37,435 bases of DNA from an uncultured Propionivibrio sp. (GCA_938040985.1 CALHZD010000031.1:1-37435); one strand, 5' to 3'; shown: positions 8,197 through 16,798, counted from the first letter of the stretch. The notes: generated from the sequence alone by a model not told the origin. Made by a program: numbers and translations.

Positions 8197-9294
8197 TCAA
8201 ATCCGGCCGATGGCGCTTTTCTTCATACGCGCCGCGCCTTCGCCGTCCGTAACTTCCCCAGGCGCCCGCTGAAAACGCCGGCTCTGCCAGGTGCCGCGTT
8301 CGCGCAGACGCGCTTCCAGCAGGGCGGGGAAGCGCGAGAGGCGCAGGCCCCAGTCGGGCGAGAGCCGCAGTTTGGGCGGCACTTCGCTGCCCAGGCGCTG
8401 GATTTTGACCGACGGCGGCAAGTATTCGAGCATGTCGATCACCGCGTCGAGATAGGCGGGCGGCGAAAGTAGCGCGATGCTGTCCGGCGCGCGCCGGTAT
8501 TGCACGGCCAGGCGCGTGCCGCGCACGATTTGCAGCTGGTGGAATTTCAGCGCGTCGATCGGCAGGCGGGACAGCGCCTGGGCGCCCCGGATCAAGCCGG
8601 CCGGCGTTTCCAGCGGCAAGCCGAGCAGCAGGTGGCCGGTGACGAACAGCCCGCGCTGCGCCGCCCGCCGGATGGCATCGGCGCTACAGGCAAAATCATG
8701 GCCGCGCCGGCATGCCGCGAGCACCGCGTCATCGCAGGATTCGATGCCGATTTCCAGCTCGACCGGCCGCGTCCGCGCCAGCTCGGCCAGGTAATCCAGC
8801 GTCGCATCCGGCAGGCAGTCGGGGCGGGTGCCGATGACCAGGCCGCGGATTTCCGGGTGCGCCAGCGCTTCGCCGTACATCCGACGTAACTGTTCGAGAT
8901 CGCCGTAGGTGTTGGAGTAGCTCTGGAAATAGGCGAGAAACCCGGCCGTTTCCGGGTAACGCCGGCGCATGAAGGCGATGCCGGTGTCGATCTGCTGGCG
9001 GATGTCGCGCTGCTCGCGCAAGTAGCTTGGCGTAAAGCCGGCATTGTTGCAGAAGCTGCAACCGCCCCGTCCCAAGGCGCCGTCACGGTTGGGGCAGGTG
9101 AAACCGGCGTCGACCGAAATCTTTTGCAGCCGCCCGTCGTGATGCGCCTTCACCCAGTCGTTATAAGCGTGGTAACGGCGGCCGTGGAAAGCGGCAGGTA
9201 CGCCCAGTTGGTCTATCAGGGCGGATGCCTGCGCGCCGGTATCCTTATGGGCGGGCGGCTGACCGGCGGGCGCGGGCGGGGTGGCGGAAGTCAT
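8197..9294 (-). CDS. Radical SAM protein, YhcC family (TIGR01212-type)
   Basis: A 365-residue radical SAM enzyme of unknown substrate. The cluster-binding cysteines are C67, C79 and C82 in CPNRDGALGRGGCSFC, the widely spaced variant typical of YhcC. Downstream blocks SYSNTYGDL, IGTRPDCLPD, LEIGIES and HLLLGLP match this family. The ATG at 9294 gives a proline/alanine-rich N-terminus of about 30 residues that looks dispensable, and there is no clear ribosome binding site, so the true start is uncertain. It stands alone between two repeat-rich gaps. Confidence 0.85.
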   Translation of the reverse strand: MTSATPPAPAGQPPAHKDTGAQASALIDQLGVPAAFHGRRYHAYNDWVKAHHDGRLQKISVDAGFTCPNRDGALGRGGCSFCNNAGFTPSYLREQRDIRQQIDTGIAFMRRRYPETAGFLAYFQSYSNTYGDLEQLRRMYGEALAHPEIRGLVIGTRPDCLPDATLDYLAELARTRPVELEIGIESCDDAVLAACRRGHDFACSADAIRRAAQRGLFVTGHLLLGLPLETPAGLIRGAQALSRLPIDALKFHQLQIVRGTRLAVQYRRAPDSIALLSPPAYLDAVIDMLEYLPPSVKIQRLGSEVPPKLRLSPDWGLRLSRFPALLEARLRERGTWQSRRFQRAPGEVTDGEGAARMKKSAIGRI

Positions 9295-9393
9295 GGCGAT
9301 TCGTTGACGATGCTGGCGGCGTTGAGTGCTTCGGATGTGCCGGACGGTTTGGCTTCAGGCGCGGATATTTTAGGGCACGCAACGGTAAATAAT

Positions 9394-9428
9394 GGTAATC
9401 GACGGCAATCGACGGCAATCGACGGAAA
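9394..9428. repeat. 10-bp tandem repeat GGCAATCGAC
   Basis: Three full units, GGTAATCGAC, GGCAATCGAC and GGCAATCGAC, plus a partial fourth. They lie upstream of the yhcC-like gene, in the gap between it and sbp. Confidence 0.75.
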
Positions 9429-9506
9429 CTGCGCGGCCGGACCGGGCGGATGCGATGAATAGCTACGCTGGGCGCACACGTCGTCCGGCGCTCACTGCCC
9501 GATGCA

Positions 9507-9700
9507 GTTCGGGATATTCAGCGCATTTCTAAAAAGGGCGCCCGCAAGCCCTCGTAAACAGGCCATCTCCGAGGGGGTACCCGCAAGCCCTTGTAAACAG
9601 GGCATCTCCAAGGGGGATGCCCGGAAGCCCTTTATCCACGCGGGTTTCCGGGAAGGGTGCCCGGAGATGCCCTATCCGCGCGGGTTTCCGGGGAGCTTTA
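9507..9700. repeat. Array B: 40-bp repeat units, inverted orientation
   Basis: Units start at about 9507, 9547, 9586, 9626 and 9667, a step of 39-41 bp. The core GCCCTTGTAAACAGGGC (9587-9603) is the exact reverse complement of a core in array D (28052-28068). CCCTTTATCCACGCGGG at 9628 is the reverse of the CCCGCGTGGATAAAG cores elsewhere. GCCCGGAGATGCCCT (9659-9673) is shared perfectly with arrays D, E and F. The array lies 130 bp upstream of sbp. Confidence 0.8.
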
Positions 9701-9761
9701 GGTCGGCGGTGGGGGAGACGGGGTTATTCAATACGGAAATATATAAATAAGAAACTGAGCT

Positions 9762-9789
9762 TTGTGGTTCTATGGAGGGCTTTTATAGT
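9762..9789 (+). promoter_or_regulatory. Putative promoter of the sulfate-transport operon
   Basis: TTGTGG (9762-9767) and TATAGT (9784-9789) are 16 bp apart, 37 bp before sbp. An AT-rich tract lies just upstream (9730-9755), where a CysB activator could bind in related operons. No clear CysB motif can be named. Confidence 0.35.
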
Positions 9790-9826
9790 GGCGAACTTTC
9801 ATTAAACGAATCGGAAAGAAGGCCCT

Positions 9827-10846
9827 ATGAAACGCTACTTTCAGCATCCTCTCCTGCCATTGCGGAGCCTTGTTCTGGCGGCCGGGCTGGTCTGCGCGTT
9901 GCCCGCGCTGGCGAACGCCAATCTGCTCAATGTCTCCTACGACGTGGCCCGCGATTTTTACAAGGACTTCAACCCGCGCTTTAAGGAAGAATGGAAGGCC
10001 AAAACCGGCGAAACGGTCGATATCCGCCAGTCGCACGGCGGGTCGAGCAAACAGGTGCGCGCCGTGGCCGACGGGCTGGAAGCCGATGTGGTGACGATGA
10101 ACCAGGCGACGGACATCAATTTTCTGGCGGAAAAAGGGCTGGTGGCCAAAGATTACGCCCGCAAGTTTCCGAACAACGCTTCGCCCTACACCTCGACAAT
10201 GGTTTTCATCGTGCGCAAGGGCAATCCGAAAGGCCTGAAAGACTGGGCCGACCTGACGGCGCCGGGCGTGCAGGTCATCCTGCCGCACCCCAAAAACACG
10301 GGTAACGGGCGCTACACCTACCTGGCCGCCTGGGGCTATGCGCTCAAACAGCCGGGCGGCAGCGAAGCTACGGCGCAGGAATTCGTCGGCAAGCTGCTCA
10401 AGAATGCGCCTCTGTTTGCCGCCGGCGGGCGCGATGCGACGACGACCTTTATACAGCGCAAAATCGGTGACGCGCTGGTTTCCTTTGAAAGCGAAGCGGC
10501 GCTGATCGCCAAAGAATTTGGCAAGGGAGAATTCGACGTGGTCTATCCCTCGCTGTCGATTCTCGCCGAATTCCCGGTGGCCATCGTCGAGCCGGTCGTC
10601 GAGAAGAAGGGTTCGCGCAAGCTGGCGCAGGCGTATCTGGAAGCGCTCTGGTCGCCGATGGGGCAGGAAAATGCGGCGAGCAACTACCTGCGCCCGCGCA
10701 ACCCGGAGCTGCTGAAAAAATATGCGGCGCAGTTCCCGGCGATCAAAACGTTCACCGTCGATGAAGTCTTCGGCGGCTGGGAAAAGGCGAGTTCAGCGCA
10801 TTTCCGTGACGGCGGCTCGTTCGACCGTATCTACCAGAGCAAATGA
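9827..10846 (+). CDS. sbp: Periplasmic sulfate-binding protein
   Basis: Captures sulfate (or thiosulfate) in the periplasm for the CysTWA importer. The 339-residue protein has a signal peptide: KRYFQ, a hydrophobic stretch, then a likely cut after ALANA. The mature start NLLNVSYDV is characteristic of Sbp/CysP. QSHGGSSKQ, where serines bind the anion, and PHPKNTGNGRYTYLA are family hallmarks. AGAAGG lies before the ATG. The stop codon overlaps the cysT start (ATGA), so translation is likely coupled. Confidence 0.95.
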   Translation: MKRYFQHPLLPLRSLVLAAGLVCALPALANANLLNVSYDVARDFYKDFNPRFKEEWKAKTGETVDIRQSHGGSSKQVRAVADGLEADVVTMNQATDINFLAEKGLVAKDYARKFPNNASPYTSTMVFIVRKGNPKGLKDWADLTAPGVQVILPHPKNTGNGRYTYLAAWGYALKQPGGSEATAQEFVGKLLKNAPLFAAGGRDATTTFIQRKIGDALVSFESEAALIAKEFGKGEFDVVYPSLSILAEFPVAIVEPVVEKKGSRKLAQAYLEALWSPMGQENAASNYLRPRNPELLKKYAAQFPAIKTFTVDEVFGGWEKASSAHFRDGGSFDRIYQSK

Positions 10847-11781
10847 ACATGCGCGCACGCGGACGGATGCGGGTCTTGCCGGGCTTTGGCTTTTCGCTCG
10901 GCCTGACACTGACCTATTTGTCGCTGCTCATTCTCCTGCCGCTGTCGGGGCTGGCGTTCAAGGCGGCCTCCTTAAGCTTCGGCCAGTTGTGGGAGATCGC
11001 CAGCAGCGAACGGGCGCTGGCCTCCTACCGCGTCACCTTCGGCGCATCGCTGCTGGCGGCCGGCATTAACGCGCTTTTCGGCCTGGTCGTCGCCTGGGTG
11101 CTGGTACGCTATCCCTTTCCCGGCAAGCGCCTCGTCGATGCGCTGGTTGATCTGCCGTTCGCCCTGCCGACGGCCGTGGCCGGCATTACGCTGGCGACGC
11201 TGTATGCCGGTAACGGCTGGATCGGCCGCCATCTCGAACCGCTCGGCCTGAAAGTGGCGTTTACGCCGCTCGGCATTGTCGTGGCGCTGACCTTCATCGG
11301 CCTGCCGTTCGTCGTGCGCACATTGCAACCGGTTATCGAAGACATTGAGCCGGAGGTCGAGGAAGCCGCCGCCTCGCTCGGCGCTTCGCGCGGGCAGACG
11401 TTCCTGCGCGTGCTGCTGCCCGGCCTGTTTCCGGCGCTGCTCACCGGCTTTGCGCTGGCCTTTTCGCGCGCCATCGGCGAATACGGCTCGGTCATCTTTA
11501 TTGCCGGTAACATGCCGCTGCTGTCCGAAATCACGCCCTTGCTCATCATTTCCAAGCTTGAGCAGTACGACATCGTCGGAGCGACGGCGCTGGCGCTGGT
11601 CATGCTGGTCATTTCCTTTGTGCTGCTGCTGGGCATCAACGCGCTGCAATGGTGGGCGGCAAGCCGCCACGGCGGGCGCAGCGCGCTTTCAGCGGCGGCC
11701 GATACGGGGAATGCGCGCGGCGACGGGCAAAATTCCGGCGCGAGCCGTTTCGACAAGAATCCCGGAGGGCGCGGAGAATGA
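10843..11781 (+). CDS. cysT: Sulfate ABC transporter permease CysT
   Basis: Inner-membrane half of the sulfate importer. The hydrophobic protein has about six membrane segments and the permease EAA loop (EEAAASLGASRGQTFLRVLLP), the contact site for the ATPase. At 312 residues it exceeds the usual 275-280 because of a soluble C-terminal tail after WWAASRHGG that is not conserved. The ATG overlaps the sbp stop, and an alternative ATG lies two codons later. Its own stop overlaps the start of a small lysine-rich ORF. Confidence 0.93.
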   Translation: MNMRARGRMRVLPGFGFSLGLTLTYLSLLILLPLSGLAFKAASLSFGQLWEIASSERALASYRVTFGASLLAAGINALFGLVVAWVLVRYPFPGKRLVDALVDLPFALPTAVAGITLATLYAGNGWIGRHLEPLGLKVAFTPLGIVVALTFIGLPFVVRTLQPVIEDIEPEVEEAAASLGASRGQTFLRVLLPGLFPALLTGFALAFSRAIGEYGSVIFIAGNMPLLSEITPLLIISKLEQYDIVGATALALVMLVISFVLLLGINALQWWAASRHGGRSALSAAADTGNARGDGQNSGASRFDKNPGGRGE

Positions 11782-11894
11782 GCGACGGAAAAATGACCAG
11801 GAAGATGACCAGGAAAAGTGTCGGAAAGGCGGACGAAAAGAATGCCGCGGGAAAAACTGGAAAAGCCGGAAAGGCCGGAAAGGGGGCGCAATGA
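11778..11894 (+). CDS. Small lysine-rich ORF between cysT and cysW
   Basis: A 38-codon frame MSDGKMTRKMTRKSVGKADE continuing with AGKTGKAGKAGKGAQ. Its ATG overlaps the cysT stop and its stop overlaps the cysW start, each as ATGA, so it exactly bridges the gap. About a third of its residues are lysine, with GKA repeats from a near-tandem GGAAAGGCC sequence. No family is recognised. It may be a real peptide, or simply a translated spacer that carries ribosomes from cysT into cysW. Confidence 0.35.
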   Translation: MSDGKMTRKMTRKSVGKADEKNAAGKTGKAGKAGKGAQ

Positions 11895-12793
11895 GCGCCG
11901 GGAAGCGCGCTGTTTCTGTGCGCCGCGCCAACGCCGAGCCGCGCTGGCTGCGTCTGGCCCTGACGGCCGTCGGCCTCGGTTTTCTCTTCTTTTTTCTGCT
12001 GCTGCCGCTCGCGGCCGTGTTTTACGAGGCTTTCAGCGCCGGCTGGAGCGCCTATACGGCGGCGCTGGCCGATCCGGAAACCCTGAGCGCCATCAGCCTG
12101 ACGGTAACCATCGCCGTGGCCGTGCTGCCGTTCAACATCATCGTCGGCATTGCGGCGGCGTGGGCGATCGCCAAATTTGAGTTTCGCGGCAAAAGCCTGC
12201 TGATCACGCTGATCGATCTGCCTTTTGCCGTCTCGCCGGTCGTCGTCGGCCTGGTTTTTCTAATGCTTTTCGGCACGCAGGGGCTGCTCGGCGACTGGCT
12301 GGCCGCACACAATATCAAGATCGTTTTTGCCCTGCCGGGGATGATTCTTGTCACCCTGTTTATCACCTTTCCCTTCGTTGCGCGCGAGCTGATCCCGCTG
12401 ATGCAGGCGCAGGGCAGGGACGAGGAAGAAGCGGCGATTTCGCTTGGCGCGACCGGCTGGCAGATGTTCCGGCGCGTGACGCTGCCCAACATCAAATGGG
12501 GGCTGCTCTACGGCGTCATTCTGGCCAATGCGCGCGCCATGGGCGAATTCGGCGCGGTGTCGGTCGTTTCCGGCCACATCCGCGGCGAAACCAACACGCT
12601 GCCGCTGCATGTCGAAATTCTTTACAACGAATACAACGCCGTCGGCGCATTCGCCGCCGCCTCCATCCTGGCGCTGCTGGCGCTGGTGACGCTGGCCGCC
12701 AAAACCCTGGTCGAATGGCGGATGCGGCGCGAGGCGGCGATAACGGCCGCAGCGCCCGCGGCCGCGCCGGAAACCGATCTGGAGAACGACTGA
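11891..12793 (+). CDS. cysW: Sulfate ABC transporter permease CysW
   Basis: Second permease subunit of the sulfate importer, 300 residues against a usual 285-295. It has about six hydrophobic segments, the EAA loop EEEAAISLGATGWQMFRRVTLP, and the CysW-typical ARAMGEFGAVSVVSG and NTLPLHVEILYNEY blocks. The ATG at 11891 overlaps the stop of the small lysine-rich ORF. GGGGG upstream could serve as ribosome binding site. The C-terminal 20 residues are alanine-rich and not conserved. Confidence 0.94.
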   Translation: MSAGKRAVSVRRANAEPRWLRLALTAVGLGFLFFFLLLPLAAVFYEAFSAGWSAYTAALADPETLSAISLTVTIAVAVLPFNIIVGIAAAWAIAKFEFRGKSLLITLIDLPFAVSPVVVGLVFLMLFGTQGLLGDWLAAHNIKIVFALPGMILVTLFITFPFVARELIPLMQAQGRDEEEAAISLGATGWQMFRRVTLPNIKWGLLYGVILANARAMGEFGAVSVVSGHIRGETNTLPLHVEILYNEYNAVGAFAAASILALLALVTLAAKTLVEWRMRREAAITAAAPAAAPETDLEND

Positions 12794-12797
12794 ACAA

Positions 12798-14029
12798 ATG
12801 GGCATCGAAATCCGTCATCTCAGCAAGTATTTCGGCAACTTTGCCGCGCTCGCCGACGTCAGCCTGAAAATCCCGAGCGGAGAACTCGTCGCCTTGCTCG
12901 GCCCTTCCGGCTGTGGCAAAACGACGCTGCTGCGCATTATCGCCGGCATGGAAAGCGCCGATGCCGGCCAGGTGCTGTTCGCCGGCGAAGAAACCACGCA
13001 CCTGCATGCGCGCGAACGCGGCGTCGGCTTCGTCTTCCAGCACTATGCGCTGTTCCGCCACATGAGCGTTTTTGAAAACGTCGCTTTCGGCCTGCGCGTC
13101 AAACCGCGCCGGATACGCCCGCCGGAAGCGCAGATCCGCCGCCGCGTTGACGAGCTGCTCCGGCTGGTTCAGCTTGAGCGGATGGCCGATCGCTACCCTT
13201 CGCAGCTCTCCGGCGGCCAGCGTCAGCGCGTCGCCCTGGCGCGGGCGCTGGCCGTCGAGCCGAAGGTGCTGCTGCTCGACGAGCCGTTCGGCGCGCTCGA
13301 CACCGCCGCGAACTGCGGCGCTGGCTGCGCCGCCTGCACGACGAAATGCAGATTTCCAGCGTGTTTGTCACGCACGATCAGGAAGAAGCGCTGGAAGTGG
13401 CCGACCGCGTGGTGGTCATGAACCAGGGCCGGATCGAGCAGATCGGCACGCCGGACGAAGTGTATTCGCAGCCCGCCACGCCGTTCGTCTTCCAGTTTCT
13501 CGGCAGCGTCAATGTCTTTCGCAGCCGTCGACGCGGTGCGCTGGCCGATGTCGGCCCGGAGACGGAGACGACCGCTTCAGCGCCGGCGGGCGCTGAATCC
13601 GCCGAATCCCTGGCGTTTGTCCGTCCGCACGAGATTGAAGTCGAAACCGCGCCGGCGGCCGACGCCTTTGCCGCCATCGTGCAGCAAATTCACGCCATTG
13701 GCCCGCTGGTGCGCATCGAACTGGCGCGTCCCGCAGCCCGCGTGGATAAAGGGACTCAGGGCACCCCCCTGGGAACCCGCATGGATAAAGGAACGCAGGG
13801 CAGCCCCCTGGAAACCCACGTGGATAAAGGAACTCAGGGGGTCGGTTCGGGTACGGATATGGCCGATTCGGCTGATCCGGCCGCCGCCCCCATCGAAGTC
13901 GACCTGACGCGCGAACGCGCCGCTGCATTGGCTTTGTCAGTCGGGCAGCGCGTCTGGCTGCGGCCGCGCGCAGTCCGTGTCTTCCGGGCGGGAGCATGGA
14001 CGCTGGAAGAGGGCGGCTCGGGGATCTGA
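12798..14029 (+). pseudogene. cysA: Sulfate ABC transporter ATPase CysA, frameshifted
   Basis: Would power sulfate import. The first frame carries Walker A GPSGCGKTT (residues 35-43), Q-loop Q81, signature LSGGQ (137-141) and Walker B LLLDE (158-162), then loses homology after GALDT near 13304. The following frame resumes at once with RELRRWLRRLHDEMQ, the H-loop FVTHDQEEA and the C-terminal regulatory domain, ending at 14029. Compared with the usual GALDxxVRRELRRW, seven bases seem to be missing at about 13305. The C-terminal domain also contains three in-frame 13-residue repeats from 13737 to 13853. The Sbp, CysT and CysW frames are intact, so either the transporter borrows another ATPase or the shift is a sequencing or assembly error. 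Confidence 0.8.
13737..13853. repeat. Array C: three in-frame 39-bp repeat units inside cysA
   Basis: CCCGCGTGGATAAAG-type units start at 13737, 13776 and 13815, exactly 39 bp apart, and translate as RVDKGTQGTPLGT, RMDKGTQGSPLET and HVDKGTQGVGSGT. The same core CCCGCGTGGATAAAG occurs in intergenic array F at 34587. They fall between IELARPA and IEVDLTRE, two strands that are contiguous in ordinary CysA. Confidence 0.85.
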
Positions 14030-14575
14030 GCGGACGGCGGGCGTCGCTGTCAGGCGTTTTTCACGTATCCGCTGCCTCTCCACACCTGTCCGCCGGCAGG
14101 CCGATAAATGCCTGAGAGCATGAGGACAATTGATCTAAGCGTTTTCTGGATATTGCACGGCGCCGCAAGGCCGGACGGATCGGTGAATGCCTGAGGGCGC
14201 TGGATCCCCGCCTGACCGGGTTTTGCCTAAATCCTGAATGCCCGGGTGGATGCGCGGATGGTTGCCGTGCGTCGGATCAGACAAGGCGTCGGCGCATCGT
14301 CTGCGCCCATATTCGTACCCATGCCATCCGACGTCACGGGGGCAGCCGGCTGAAGGCGGAGGATTCGTCGAAACACTTGGCCGGGTTTTGTCGGGCAACA
14401 GGCAAGGGAAGGTGGGGCTAAAGAAAGCGTTTATGGCAGGGCCAAAGCCATTGCGGCGCCGGCAAAGTCATCGGCCGGATCAGAAACGGCGCTTCAGCAA
14501 GCGCCTGACCTGAATAAAGGCGCTCGCCGGAATGCCGTTTTCTGCGCGGTGCAGCGTAGCGAGCGAGGAGAGCGT
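14030..14575. other. Intergenic stretch after cysA
   Basis: No convincing gene. AATGCCTGA recurs at 14107 and 14186 (79 bp, about two 40-bp steps), and GAATAAAGGCGCT near 14512 resembles the 40-bp repeat family, so decayed array sequence is possible. A hairpin GGCGCTT/AAGCGCC lies at 14488-14505 without a T-run. Confidence 0.35.
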
Positions 14576-15778
14576 TCAGCCTTGTTGCCCGGTTTTGCTG
14601 GAAGCTTCGTCGTCCCGCAAAAACGGTTGCCGCTGCACATGCCGTCTCTCCAGCCCGGCGACGTTCGCAACGCCAAGCTGGGCGAGGGTGCGGCTCAACT
14701 CGCTGGTGAGAATGTCTAGCGCCTTGTCGATGCCGGCGCGGCCGGCGGCCCCGGCCCCGTAGAGCAGCGGCCGCCCGAGCATGACGGCCTGCGCGCCGAG
14801 CGCCAGCGCCTTAGCAATGTCCGTGCCGCGCCGGAAGCCGCTGTCGATAAAGATTTCCGTCTCGTTGCCGCAGGCGGCGCGGATCTCTTCCAGCACGTCC
14901 ATCGGCGAAACGCAGCCGTCGAGTTGGCGGCCGCCGTGATTGGTCAGCACAACCGCGTCGGCGCCGAGGCGGATGGCGCGGCGCGCATCGGCAGCGGTGA
15001 GGATCCCTTTGACGACCAGCTTGCGCGGCCAGGTCTCGCGCAGCCATTCAAGGTCGGCCCAGCGCAGGCCCAGATGCAGCTTTTCGGCGATAAAGCGCGA
15101 GCCGCGCCCGGCGCGGTCTTCCGCCGAAAAATAGCCGGCGAGATTGCCGAAGCCAGGCACGCCGCGCGATCCGCCGACGATATTGGCCGCCCAGGCGGGG
15201 TGGCAGGCGGCATTCAGCATCGATTTCAGGCTCAACTGCATCGGCCCGCGAAAGTAGCGACGCTCGTTTTCGCGGTTGCCGAAATGCTGGCAGTCGACGG
15301 TGAAGACCAGCGCCTCGCTGCACGCAGCGTCGGCGCGGCGCACCAGGTCGCGGTTGATGCCGGTATCCTTGAACATATAAAGCTGATACCAGAAGCGCAG
15401 GCCGGGCGCAGACTGGGCGACCTCTTCCATCGCCGTGTTGGACATGGTGCTCAGCGTAAAAGGGATGCCGGCTTGGGCGGCGGCCTGGGCGAGTAGCACG
15501 TCCGCCCGGTGATAAAGCATGCCGTTGAAGCCGGTCGGCGCGACGATGAACGGACGCTCGGCCGGCGCGTCCAGAATATCGACGCCCAGCGAGCGATGTT
15601 CCGCGTCGATCAGTGCATCGGGGACGAACTGCCAGCGCCGGAAAACGTCGCGGTTATTTTGCAGGGTTACGTGGTCTTCGGCGCCGGCTTCGACATAAGC
15701 CATGGCAAAAGCGGGCACGCGGCGATGCGCCAGGCGGCGCAGGTCTTCGATATTCAGGGCGGAATCCAGGCAGCTCAT
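14576..15778 (-). CDS. FMN-dependent 2-hydroxy-acid dehydrogenase (L-lactate/mandelate dehydrogenase family)
   Basis: Oxidises an L-2-hydroxy acid such as lactate to the keto acid, with FMN. The 400-residue protein shows the family sites: AYVEAGAEDH near residue 27, FMN-binding PTGFNGM, YQLY (131-134), TVD (160-162), KGI with the flavin lysine, and the catalytic NHGGRQLDG with His and Arg. FIDSGFRRGTD and LGRPLLYGAG complete the barrel. The ATG at 15778 begins MSCLDSALNIEDLRRLA, where the family fold starts. The frame is open upstream, but that part is unlike the family. LldD, MdlB-type and glycolate oxidase-like enzymes cannot be separated here. No partner gene adjoins it. Confidence 0.88.
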   Translation of the reverse strand: MSCLDSALNIEDLRRLAHRRVPAFAMAYVEAGAEDHVTLQNNRDVFRRWQFVPDALIDAEHRSLGVDILDAPAERPFIVAPTGFNGMLYHRADVLLAQAAAQAGIPFTLSTMSNTAMEEVAQSAPGLRFWYQLYMFKDTGINRDLVRRADAACSEALVFTVDCQHFGNRENERRYFRGPMQLSLKSMLNAACHPAWAANIVGGSRGVPGFGNLAGYFSAEDRAGRGSRFIAEKLHLGLRWADLEWLRETWPRKLVVKGILTAADARRAIRLGADAVVLTNHGGRQLDGCVSPMDVLEEIRAACGNETEIFIDSGFRRGTDIAKALALGAQAVMLGRPLLYGAGAAGRAGIDKALDILTSELSRTLAQLGVANVAGLERRHVQRQPFLRDDEASSKTGQQG

Positions 15779-16598
15779 GATGTTGGTGAAACGGAACGGG
15801 TAGAAAATTGGCGGGTAAACACATTGACGGAAAACTAACGTCAACAGAGAAACAGAAATCAGCCAACGGCCGGAAAACAGCGGAAAAACACGAAGCGCAT
15901 TATAACGGCAGGCGGTTATAGCCCGCAGAAACGGTCTGCGAAAGCGGGCGAACTGCCGGTAAATGGTTAGTGAAGGGGGCAACGGAAAGCCAATGCAGGG
16001 CAATGCACACCGTATTGGAAAGCCTGTATGAGCCAGCGAAGATCTGACGAATGGGCAACAAAGCGCCGGAATGGCCTGCCGATGTGTTCAAGGTTTAACG
16101 CGCATCAGGGGCGTTGAGCGATCGCTGGATCAATCTTGGGTAAACCGAAATCAATCGAATGCCCGGCAGAAGCCGCCGGTGCTAAGGTCGGCGTGTTTGC
16201 TGTCAGCGTGTGTGTTACTGGATGATGAGCCGTCAGCCGCTGCCTGTCTTTTCTTGGCATGGGCGTCTTCGCCTTCATTCATCGGACTAACCGTGGTGCC
16301 TCATTCCCTCAATTTGTGCCTTATAGCCAAACCTCTAAAAAAACCGTCACGGCGTTGCGTCGCCTTGCCGTATGCCCTGTCCTGTTTGCGGTGGCGCGCC
16401 TTGTTAGGCTTTTTTGTATCTATTCAACGATATTAAGCCCCAGCCTGTCTTGTTTCGGCACGGGTGTATAAAAATGCAGGAATGTGGGAGTGCGGAAAGG
16501 CGGAGAAGGCGGGAAACCGACCGCTGCGGCGCCATCATGGCGTATTGATTTGCGGCGGGCGCGGAAAATCTGGCGGCCAAAAAGCGGTTAGGGGCGAT
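15779..16598. other. Intergenic stretch between the hydroxy-acid dehydrogenase and the pilin locus
   Basis: About 820 bp with no recognisable gene. A frame at 16071-16436 is open for 121 codons but has no ribosome binding site and no recognisable motif. TATAAC/GTTATA forms a small inverted repeat near 15901-15920, in a position where the minus-strand dehydrogenase promoter could lie. Confidence 0.35.
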
Positions 16599-16619
16599 AA
16601 GTGACGATTTTCGTCACTT
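16599..16619. promoter_or_regulatory. Perfect 9-bp inverted repeat upstream of the pilin genes
   Basis: AAGTGACGA, three bases, then TCGTCACTT: fully complementary arms. It is about 105 bp before the putative sigma-54 site and 180 bp before the first pilin start, a usual place for an activator binding site. It has no T-run, so it is not a terminator. Confidence 0.45.
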
Positions 16620-16723
16620 GGCTGCTCGAAATGGTCAACGATTTGCCGCCCAAAAAAGCCGGCCACGCCCAAAAAATAAGATTTTTGAGCAATAAATCAC
16701 ACAAAACGTGCAAAAATGCGAGC

Positions 16724-16739
16724 TGGCACGGTTTGTGAT
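16724..16739 (+). promoter_or_regulatory. Putative sigma-54 promoter of the first pilin gene
   Basis: TGGCAC at 16724 matches the -24 element. The -12 element, GTGAT where TTGCA is expected, is imperfect but correctly spaced. Pilin genes in several proteobacteria use sigma-54 with PilR. It lies 60 bp before the pilin start. Confidence 0.4.
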
Positions 16740-16798
16740 TGTACTTAGGCAACGGGACTTCCGTTGTAGCACTTAACCAACCAACAAGGAGACTTGCA

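Noticed and set aside
9502..9750. An 82-codon frame with 13-residue repeats upstream of sbp
   Set aside because: It is the translation of array B in the minus orientation. There is no start signal.
16071..16436. A 121-codon open frame before the pilin locus
   Set aside because: No ribosome binding site, no family resemblance, and biased composition.
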